Assembly: GCF_031755915.1 (NCBI RefSeq)
Contig: NC_083385.1
Coordinates: forward strand, 14,591,001-14,655,000
Reading direction: 5' to 3'
DNA from: Ziziphus jujuba
Lineage: Eukaryota; Streptophyta; Magnoliopsida; Rosales; Rhamnaceae
Length of the DNA stretch: 64,000 bases
Part shown: piece by piece, positions 14,276 through 25,104 of the stretch
Numbering within the stretch: the stretch's first letter is position 1
Layout of the letters: every line of letters begins with the position of its first letter
Program-made: the position numbers and the translations under genes
Notes under the pieces: generated by a model
The model's database searches: none
What the model was told of the DNA's origin: nothing
Seen by the model: the letters and a program-made list of their open reading frames with translations, nothing else

Positions 14276-17200
14276 TCACAGGTCCTTTATGGCTGTGTAA
14301 GCAGAAATATGGATGTCACAGCACTCGGCATCCCATGACAAGTCCAGTGCCATTCCTTCCATTATCCTTTGCTTCCACTTAGACGGGTTGTTCCTCTACA
14401 AACAGATAACAATAACATTCAGATTTTGCTAAAAGAGTTGGATTTTTTGTCCCCATATTGTTTATATTTCTCAAAGTGGATAGCAAAATATGAAGGTTTA
14501 GAAGGAGTTGAAGAGACAACGTACGATTTCATCCAGGGCTTGGTTTAAAGACATGTTTTCAAATGTGGAGCTGATGAACTGCGAGAATCTAGTGGCCTCG
14601 GCATGGTGATCTATAGAATGTCTTTAGGGTACAAATTGAGAGAAGAATTATCATTCTTTCTGATGAGCTGAGAGGTTATTACCAGCAAAAAAAAAAAAAA
14701 AAAAAATCATTGCAAATTTGGAACAGATTTGTGAAAAAAAAATACCTAAAGCCCATGCTGTTGGAGGATAGTGCAACTGGGGCTGCTCCATACTTCAAAG
14801 CCTTTTCCTACGTTATCAGATAATAGATGAAAAAAATGAACTTCATAATAAGCCCAAAAAAAAGAAAACATCTTATACAATTAAACTCATGGTGTGAACC
14901 AAACGTATAAAAATATAATGGATGGCTATGAGACAGTTCTTCTAAAGAAAACAAGCGAATGTACTCAGAATGGAGAGATGATCCAACATAAGTTATCAGC
15001 AATACCAGGACAAAAGATGGGCAAAAAAGTTGAGTAAGGTATATAACATTTATATCATATGATAAATTGAAGAACACTCTTGCTAAAGCAACATAGCATT
15101 GTAGAGATTGAAACTTTACAGTTACTCTTAAGGAATTGCAATTCTATAAGAAAACTAGTACAAGAATAGTTGATCAGCTCTGTTTTGTTTGAAAAAATTT
15201 GTGCTTGATTTACTGGCACTTCACTGTAAAAAACATTATAGTAAAAATAATAATAATAAAAAAAAAAAAGAGATAATAAGAGAAGCAATAAGCAAACCAC
15301 ACAAAATAAAGCCAAAATGGAAGAGAGAGAGAGAGATAGTAACTGGAAGTTGGAGAATGGGATCATGGAAAGATGGACACAATATTATATCAGATCCTGC
15401 AAAGACCAAATGTGATGATGCTTCATCCTGTCTGCTTATAAATCGTACACCATCACCCTGCAGATATGTAGAACTCAGAAAAAAAAAAAAAAAAAAAAAA
15501 CATAGCTGCAGATAAGGTACCAGCAAAAAACATTGTTAACTTTTACAACTAATATGCAAGCAGCGTAACTTGACAATTGCAACTCCAATATATTTTCAGT
15601 TTAACTATGATGGGTGGTTTCACTTGTATGGACATAAAGTTCTAAAAACAAAGGTAAAACTTTATTATGGTTTGTCATAGGATGTGACAGAGATCGATGA
15701 ACAAAAGGCATAAATGATTTTACCTTAAGTTCTTCTTGAAAAGATCCAAGACTCATGTTTGCACTTGGAATTTTGCTAAGATCCATGATGATAAACTGTA
15801 GAAATCCTCGTTTAAGAATCAATTATATGGGAAATAAATAAACGAACCTACACCTCACATATAAAATAGAAGTCGTAAATTAATTGTTTAGGACCAAGCA
15901 TATCACAGCGTCTAAGGTTTCAAGAGAAATTCTCTCCTTTAAATTTGGACAACAAAGATTAAAAGTAAGCTCATAATAAGAAAAGGGAGAACATAACCTG
16001 GACACCCCTACTGCTGGTATTGCGAACAAGTGACTTAAGGCTCTCCAGATCAACATCTGAAACTTCACAAAAGATGAATCCAACCTGAAAATACGTTTTA
16101 AGAATATAAGAAACTGCTGCTTAGCCGATTCACTAAAATTACAACATAGCAACCATAAACATTAGTCATTGTTCAGTAAAGAAAATCTCGTAATCTAATC
16201 AGCTTCTTAGAGATCATTTAGGTTATTGAAAGAAACAAAAAACTAAAGATTAAAAAATTCCATTAGGACTATAATATGTTTAAAAGCCTTGAAAGCTTTT
16301 TCCATAGAAATAGACTTCCACAAGTTAATATTAATCTACATTCCTTTCAGACAAATTATTGAGTCTAAATGAAGTATGATTACCAGTTACCCTATACACT
16401 TCTTATTTTTCGTATATACAAACTCAAACTCTTGCAGAATCAGAGATCAGAATGGTAGCATCAAATTAGACAGATTACACTGTCACAATGATTCTAATTG
16501 ATCATTCCTGCCCATGTGCTGCTATTGTGCATACCAGTTACAGAATGTTTTCGTCAGGACAATAGTTGAATGAAGTATGACTTACCACTATCCCTCTACA
16601 TTTCTTATATCTAGCATATACAATAATATCTTCTGAAAACTTAAATTCATGTTTGGAAATCAGTTACTACTATCCCTCTACAATTCTTATATCTAGCATA
16701 TACAATAATATCTTCAGCAAACATAAACTCAATTGTTTTGCAAATTAGTTCATATTATCTTACAATTCTTGCTGTATCAGTAATTTTAACACACATAGCA
16801 ACGTGGAATATGGTATTACAAAAGTAAAAGGTAACGAGCAATGACAATCAAAGAACTACATTTTAAAGCAAGAAAAGTGCTTAAACACAGATTCAACACT
16901 TACAAGAACACTAGAACCATTATCAGATAACCCCAGTTGCTGCTGTAATGCAACTTTGCACACAGCTTTCCCCTTCATGTCATCCACACTATAATTTTTA
17001 GGAAGAAACCTGTCCTTGGAAGGATCCCAGATGGAGCTGTCAAACCCCAATGGAGCAACAACCAACTTGTCCCTGCAAGCAAATGTAAAAATAGAGTGAA
17101 AATGCTTTCAATACTCATATCTCAAAATACCCAGCAAGGACATAAGTTAGACAAGAGAAAAACTACTATAGTATTAACTTTGTTATTGACATATTCCTAC

Positions 17201-20200
17201 ATCACTTCATCTTTCATAAAGGAAAGAGAATGGATAGATACAATATATTAAAGATTTTGCAAAAGCTTTCAGGATTAGCATTAAATGGTACTTACTTGTG
17301 AATGTCTAAGGTAGGTTCCAACCCATGATTTGGACCATAAATGATCCTGCTTTTCGAATGTATGGATGACAAAAATATAACTTTATTGGAGTAAACAACT
17401 CCACCCTGAACTCACAAGATGCTGGTCAGCCAAGGAAGGTAGGGATTTTAAAAGTAAGGCAGTTTTCAGAGTTAGATATATCATATAACTTTATATGCTA
17501 AAAGAACAAGGCAAGGAAAATGGCAGCTTTTGTATACAGCAATGTTCTTGTCTTTAGCTCAAAACAAGGAAAAAATTTAAAATAATAATAATAATAATAA
17601 AACTCAACAGATCGAAATCTTGGGTGTCCTAGACATGTACAGAAGATGAACAATGAAAAATGCTAATAATCAGTACAAAATGAAAAATTTCATGAAATTT
17701 TAGCAAAATAAGGTATACCGACTTATTAGATAAGCAATAAAGCAAGATGGAGAGTGAGAAAGGGTGTACCTTTAAAATGTTGATAAGAAGTTTGTTAGTG
17801 TTATCTTGTAAACGATCAGGACGGTGAAGTCTAGCAGGATCAAGTCCACATAATGATAGTTTATCCGGTTGCTCAAGGGACTAAAGGATTAACATATGTG
17901 TAAAACAATGTCAAGCTCAAATGGACCTTTAAGAATATGTGACGTCAAAAAGGAATATATGCAGCTACTTGCCTGCCTGAAGTCATGACATGTCAAGAGT
18001 ATTCTTGTATCTCCCAGTCCCTGAATACAAGCTAAACCAATTAAATTATGCAAATGAATCCCACAGAACTTTTTACACCAGATAAAGAAGTTTTTCCTCT
18101 GTGATAAGAAGTGTAGTAGAGAATTCATATTTGAACTTTTTACACTAGATAAAGAAGGTTTTCCTCTGTGATAGGAAGTGTAGTAGAGAATTCATATTAG
18201 ATCTACGTAGTATAAAAGGTCAGGTCGCACCTGAACAAGTAAATTGTACAAGCTTAATAAGAGAGAAAGGCTACTGCTTAAGAGTTTGACCAACAATTTT
18301 CAAATTTTTAAGACCAATCGTTTTATTTTATTTTTTGGTAACAATTAAGAACAACATTTTTGTTGTTCCATCTTCAATAAGAAAAGAATAGTTGTTCAAA
18401 TTTTAATTATTCAACAAACAAAAGGAAAAATAAGGATTAGTGTAACATAACATCATTGATGCATGCCAATTCAAAGTATTTGATATGATCAGTTTGACCT
18501 GTTTGACAAAAATATCCCAGAAAAGCGGCCCAACTATAGCAGTTTCCCAGTTATGGATGTGCAACACATCAGGCTTCTTTCCAGCTTTTACTATGTAGTC
18601 CAATGATGCACGAGAGAAATAGGTAAACCTGAAAGCATCAGACACATGACTTTTCACGAAACAGAGCTGGGAACTATATATAAGGAATTAAATACCCTCA
18701 AATTTTGAAGTTCGGTATCGTAAATTCTAGACTTTCTCATCCAAAGAGAAAAAGAAAGCCATGACCACAAGAAAAACAACGGTAATCATAGTACAGATTA
18801 TTTGAAAATACGATAGAAATAATATTACTAACCGTTCAAAGTCATCTGAGTAACCATAAACCTTCTCACGATTGAAAAAGGATGCATAGTCCTTGGGCTC
18901 AATTAAAGTAACTCCAATGCCATAGGCAACACTGTACCAAGGAGCATAGAAAGTAAGAACAAAACAGGATCTTTAATTTGTGACTAAAACGCAACGTTTC
19001 CATACCACTATCGAAATAAAAAATGATGTTACTCAAACACCAACCAGTATGATGCCTGGTAAACAAAGCAAACTCACCCTATCCAAATTCTGTTTGCGTG
19101 CAATTGACCATTAAAATATGAATAAGACTCCGCCTCAATTTCTCGTAGCCCTTGAACTTCATCCAAGTCCAAGCTTCCATACCTACTCACAAGGTAAATT
19201 ACCTTTAGGTAATCAACTAGTAAGTTCAGGTTCACTAGCAAACTTATGATCAAAAACCTGAATTCAACTGCAGTACTTCAGACTGTAACTGCCAAACAAA
19301 ATATCTAGATGATCGTGAAAACAAGATGAAGCTTGACTTCTTTTGTACACCTAGGACTCAAGGCTAAGGCAGTTAATGATCCAACTAGGCCAGTACATGC
19401 TTACGAAGTTGAAAGGATAACCTAGACTAGACCAGAAATTTCAAACTCTGGTGGGAACTATCATGTTTCACATGATAAACCTTACCATATTAGGTTTACT
19501 CTTTTCTTCAAATCAAGTCATTAGTATCATTCAAATTCATAGAAGCATATCTTGGCATGCTGTTTTCAATGAACAGAGACAAAATGAAATCTAGATCTCC
19601 AACAATGATGAAATCTGTTATCACACATACTAAAGGAAAAGTAAACGGATATTTACTTTGGCAATATAACCTCCACCAAGTAGCCCTTTCTTTGCAATGC
19701 ACGAGATAAACCTGTTACATATGATGCCAAAGATCCAACAGAGACCAAGGGTGACATTTCAGTACATATGTGGACAATGTGAAAGCCATTCCTGAATCAA
19801 AGATGATAAAGAGCATTATTGTTAAAATAGAGAAAGAGGCCAGGAGAAAGGAATAGTCAAAGCAAAATAAGGAGAGAAGAAAAACATGAACTAACAGATC
19901 ACAAAGGTAACAAAAAAGTTCATTATGTTGCTAAGCATCTCCCCAAACCCCATTCAGGAAATAAATCATATATATGAAGCTTTAAGTAAGAATAAAATTA
20001 CTGGAGTGGTTAGATATTCGTAAGGACACTCCACCTATTCACCTCTTCTGTGTAACAATATCAACAGTAAATTGATTCAACAATTATGTTAAGAGTGCAA
20101 ATATGGATGCAGTCATTTACTGCAGGAGCATTGTGAAGAGATTTAAACAGAGGCTACGGAAGAATAAAATTAATAAAAAATGAAAAGGAACAATTTATTG

Positions 20201-22100
20201 TCAATGCTTACATTTTTTAATTAATTCAACCAAAAAAAAAAAGTCTAATCCAAGCATATTGTATATATATAGTTTTAATCATGAAAATAATAAAAGAGGT
20301 CCAAAGACAGTGAACAGATTTTACCCTTTGCTTCCAGACAAGAAGTTCCGAAGTTCATGTAGAAGCTTCACATCTGTCTCTTGTAGGATGTCCGTAGGAA
20401 AATCATCCCCACTAACTTTACGCTCCACAAGCAGCCTTCTCATATCAGATGCCTCATTAGTGCTAATAATGCCAGTGAGAACCATTGAGTCTATCCGAAG
20501 CAGCAGCTCCCAACAAAATGATAGCCTATCTGATTTTTGGGACACCAATGGAAAGATGCTATTCAATTGAACTTTTGCCATCTTTAATGACTTCATTTTG
20601 CTAAGAAAGTAAGCACAAAAATATTTAGCTTGATTTTTCTAACTTATGTGCAAAGAAGAACTGCTTTACAGGCTTTCACAATATTAGCTTTGTAGTTCCT
20701 AATTTTAATGCCATGGGACTTTTATTAATCTCAAGAGTCAAGTGTCAACATTCTACACAATTTTCATTCAAGAATGTATTGAAACATCAAATTTTCAATC
20801 ACTGATATTTGACCGTCAATTGAAAAAACCAGTAAATACAATGCCCAAAATAAAATAAAGGTAAAATAAAATGAAAAAATAGAACTGCAGCATTTTCCTA
20901 GATTCCCCTTATGCAACTATAGTTAAAAGTAAAATAAAAGGATCCTGTAAGTCAATCATACTACATCATAGAACTAGTCAAAACCAATTCTTTGGCAATG
21001 GGCAGCAAGAAACGAAATTATAATCACCTTTAACAAAACCACTTTGCATTTTTGCCTCCAATATGGCTATCTTCTCAAGCAACAACTCTTTCTCTTGGTT
21101 TGTTCTGTTCAGCTCCTCCAAAGCCTTTTGACGTTGTTTGTTCAAGTATAGAATGTCTAGGTTCCATTTAAAACAAGAAAACACAAAACAAAGAATTAAA
21201 TAATTCAAAATGTCATGTCTTAACCAGCGATTTGGAAAGACAAAATGTTAAAAACAACATAAATCCAATGTTATAAGAAACAACTTACTCTGCTGTGCTT
21301 CTTTAAAGAGTCCCCAGATGTCATCGTGTCTTGCTTTGTCTTCATTTGATGACTTATATCATTCCAAGTTCCAACAAAGTATAAAAAAAAAAATCAAATC
21401 CTCAGCATAAAAAGAAAATCGAAGTAAATTACATAATAGTTTCAGATATCCAACCAACCAATATATATATATATATATATACCTGAGAAATATTTGCACC
21501 TTCCTGACCTTGTAACCTGAAATGCAGATATCTCAAGCTTGCGTATAATTGAGATTCAGACAACCACTAAACCATTCTTAAAAATGCAAAAAAATTAACA
21601 GTACTAATAATAAACCACTCACTCCATATGTACAGACGGTCTAGGTAAGCCATTGACCTCCCCACTTTTCCTGAAAAACAAGATTTAATCACACTTAAAA
21701 CAACGCAAAATTTAATCAAAACTATGCATTTTTCAAATCCTCTATAACATAAAAAATAAAAAAATAAAAACACACATACAAGTAAATGTGTGTTAATTTC
21801 GAGTGTGCATATGAAATCAAGGAAACGAAGCCAAACATGATTTGGCATTCTGCATTCAAATGAAAGCTCCAGAAAAGCAGTAACAGAAATTCAATTTTCT
21901 AAAAAAATTTCGAGGATAGAAACTGCGAAACAAACAAAACCGAGTTAGAGTGAGGATTTTTGAAGTAATTTTTTGAGTCTGTACCTGGACCAACAACCAA
22001 ATCGAGCTCTAACAGAAGCAGATTCTCGATGAAATGGTCCGCCGGAATTTGAAGAAAAAGAAGAAGGGCAAGCGATCGCAGTGCTTATCAGCGCCTTCAT
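14276..22100 (-). CDS. SS5: Starch synthase 5-like, non-canonical GT5 protein (plastid)
   Basis: Coding exons from the start: 21985-22100, 21623-21670, 21483-21516, 21289-21352, 21028-21156, about 20325-20600, 19657-19791, 19078-19182, 18833-18931, 18499-18628, 17973-18020, 17770-17880, 17296-17405, 16904-17072, 15998-16084, 15724-15795, 15344-15457, 14746-14807, 14525-14621, 14276-14395. All phases agree except at the junction before the 20325-20600 exon. The product is about 709 aa: a Ser/Ala-rich, transit-peptide-like N-terminus, a short coiled coil (about residues 88-125, KQRQKALEELNRTNQEKELL), then a starch-synthase domain (GFHIVHICTEMSPLVSVGSL, VILPKYG, GIGVTLIEP, DVLHIHNWETA) and a GT1-like C-terminal half. 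The KxGGL and FEPCGL-type motifs are degenerate. In Arabidopsis, SS5 lacks transferase activity but promotes starch granule initiation; the same role is inferred. SS4 is the main alternative, but its long coiled coil and intact motifs are absent. Confidence 0.87.
16587..16722. repeat. Intronic tandem duplication, period 82 bp
   Basis: Two copies of a segment beginning 'actatccctctaca', at 16587 and 16669, each followed by 'tcttatatctagcatataca'. They lie in the SS5 intron between the exons at 16904-17072 and 15998-16084. Confidence 0.85.
18066..18199. repeat. Intronic tandem duplication, period 67 bp
   Basis: Two nearly identical copies begin at 18066 and 18133 with 'gaactttttacac' and end with 'gtagtagagaattcatatt'. 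They lie in the SS5 intron between the exons at 18499-18628 and 17973-18020. Confidence 0.88.
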
Positions 22101-22130
22101 TTTTATTTTTTATTTTTTGTCAATCACAAA

Positions 22131-22154
22131 GACACACACACACACACACACACA
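22131..22154. repeat. (CA)n microsatellite in the SS5 5' leader
   Basis: An uninterrupted CA dinucleotide run of about 12 units lies 30-55 bp upstream of the SS5 start codon and is followed by a short GA run. It probably sits in the 5' UTR or core promoter and reads as (TG)n on the transcribed strand. Confidence 0.9.
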
Positions 22155-22159
22155 GCGAG

Positions 22160-24217
22160 AGAGACTAAATTCGCTGCTTGTAATTCTGTTACATATCTTT
22201 CTATTTCCCACTGTAACCGAAAATTTTTATCATTTTTTTCCAGGAAAATTATTTTATTTTATGTTTTTGTATCTCATTGTATTATTTATCAGTGTCTAAC
22301 AAATGGATGATTTATTATTATTGTTATTATTATTTGGTATATATATATATTTTTTTTTTGTTTGGATTTTCTCGGATCTTGAAAGAGCTATCTATTCTTT
22401 TAGCGATAATTGTTTCTCAACAACCGGTTCGTTCTTAATCGGAATTTAAAACAAATAACAAAGACGTCACTTTATTTTTGGTAATCTATCACAAAACGCC
22501 ACTTGCATTGCATATGCAAGTGCATCTTTACAATCATATTACCAAATGTACCAAAATAAAAATAAAAATGTATGATATATGAAATGAAATTATGAATGCT
22601 TTATCCACCAGAAAAAAATAAATTATGAATGCTTTTTTACTTTTTAAAAATTTATTAAAATAGAATTATTAATACAATAGGATATTTAATATATATATAT
22701 ATATATATTGTGCTAAAATAGGATATTATATATTATGCATAAGAAAAAAAAAATTAGAATCACGAAATACTCACATGATATTAAACTTTAAACTTTATAT
22801 CATTAAATTAGAAAATAAATATTATCTATTATAAATCGATGAAGAAATAAATTTGCCGTCAACTTACAACCTTACAAAGTTATTATGAAACCTATTAAAA
22901 CAAAAAAAACAAAAAAAAAAAGGTTTAGAAGCTTAAATTATTATAACGTTATTTTTTAAAAAAAAAAATTTAAATAATATATACATATATATTTTGAAAG
23001 AATTTTTAAAGAATATATTGATGAATGGAAAATGTATATATGTATATATATATATATTTATTGGTGTACGCTACGAAGTCATTTGAGAATTTTATCTTGT
23101 AAAGAAATTTAAAAAGTTCTTATATATCCTATGATTTTTTTGTTATCTTTCTTTTTGTTTTTTTTGCTGGATTAGATATCTCCCATATCTCCAAATGTTA
23201 ATCTTGCATTTTAAAATATGCATTACACACAATTGTTTTTTTTTTTTTTTTTAACAAAATTTTTATTGAAAATCTAACTTATTTCTTAAATTCTCAATAC
23301 AATTCAAATAAAATAATAAGCGATTATTTTTTTCTTTGCTGGTAAAGCGTTCAACCAAACTAGTTTTGCGTTTTCAGCTCATGTTTAGCCAAAGAAAGTG
23401 CCGCAATGTTACATGTATTTTCATAAAAACACCAATGAATGCACCGCAAAAATTTTATATTTTTAACGCAAACAAATTGTTTTATAAGATAAATGATAAA
23501 AACAAATAGAGAAAAAAAAGGAAAAATATTGCCAACTTTTATACGAGACTAGACCTGGCAATCTATCAATGTATCTAAGTCGTGAAAAATAACTTCACAC
23601 ACCATGAAAAAAATGGATATACAAATTTAAAAATTTAAATTTAACTTAATTTTAAAATGATAATAATTTTATTTTAAACTTTGCAAAATAAATCTGCCAG
23701 TTTCATACTATTAAAAAAATTAAATTAAGAAAAAGTAAATCATTACACGTTCACATAATAAATTAAATAATTTTTAAAATTGCAATACTTACATAATTAC
23801 ATAAATACCCTCTCTCATAGATATAATCATTAATGGGCCAATTGTTTCACTGTTAACACTAAATATCGTACGGGTTCGGTTCCGGTTCCGGTTCCGGTTC
23901 ACACCATGAGTCAGCATATCTGGTGAGACTTTGCCAGGCCAATTTACAGGCCTAAAGAAAAGAATGTGTCCCATCATAATGATTCATATTATTCATCCTA
24001 AAAATACATTTTTCATTTTGGAGCTGCCAACAACTTCCTACAGCTACTAAAGAAAGAGAAAATTTGATCCAACTCCAATGAATTTCACCACCCATTTTGG
24101 CCCAAAGAAATTTCCCAAATACACAAAAAAAAAAGAAAGAATAACAAGGGCCGTGGGATATGAAGGAAGAGGAAGGGGGAGTTAATTAAATAACGCACAA
24201 CGAAATGTTATTCGAAG
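22160..24217. other. SS5 promoter side and AT-rich intergenic DNA
   Basis: No gene is recognised. There are (TA)n runs near 22691-22709 and 23041-23056 and poly-T near 23240. A hexanucleotide GGTTCC repeat of about four and a half units lies at about 23873-23900. The last about 200 bp before 24218 is presumably the SPT2 3' UTR. Confidence 0.7.
23873..23900. repeat. (GGTTCC)n hexanucleotide repeat
   Basis: A short run of GGTTCC units, GC-rich against its AT-rich surroundings, in intergenic DNA between SPT2 and SS5. On the minus strand it would read as an Arg-Asn/Arg-Thr repeat in a short frame, but there is no supporting gene structure. Confidence 0.85.
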
Positions 24218-25051
24218 CTAGCCCTCCCTCCCCAGCCTCCGCTTTTTGGCTAGACGTTCCCTTCTCTCTTCTTCTTCTATCAACCTAAGTTGCTCTTCAT
24301 CCTCCTTTCTTGCAATTTTGGCACTGCATTACGATAACAAACCACTTCAATCCACGATAAAAAATACACACCTCACAAATAACAAAATGAACATGCTTGT
24401 TTTTACCTTCTTCGCTCTTCTTTCATAATATCATCAAACCTTGCCTCCATATCACTTAAATCATCGTCATCACGGCCTGCAAATTTTGCAGGATTATACC
24501 TGTAAAAGTTGTACAAACAATCATCAGCCATAAGTATTCAAATAACCCAAAACACCAAAGCCGAGATATATTTTAACTACCCAAGACATCCAAAATAATA
24601 TTTTCTTCTAATGCCCGCGAAGTGCACAATGCTATTAGGTATCTAAAGCTAAAAATTAAACTTTTATTTCAAGAAAAACAAACGTTAATAGATTCATATG
24701 GAAAGCAAGTTCTAAAAAACTGCCCAAGTTTTTAAAGCACTCTGTGTAGGTCATATCGATTAGAAAATTTTTTGTATACAACTCTTAAAAAAAAAAAAAA
24801 AAATGCATGATGGATATTAGTCCACAATAAAATTAAAACACTTAAACTTGCAAATTAGAAGAAAGGGGGGGGGGGAGGTTGGGGTGGGAAAAGAAAAAAA
24901 AAAAAAACAGAAAAAAAAAACCTTATTACTTTGAGATTTCCCTTTAGCATTAAAAATTTTATAGAAAGCAAGATATTCACCCATGAGAAGTTTAAATATT
25001 TCACAGCAAGTGAAATTTTGAAATCAACCTATGCTTCCTACGACCATTAAA

Positions 25052-25104
<53 letters not shown>

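Noticed and set aside
15189..15526. Overlapping frames of about 100 codons on both strands around the SS5 exon at 15344-15457
   Set aside because: Extensions run into poly-A/T intron sequence; only the 38 codons of the SS5 exon are real.
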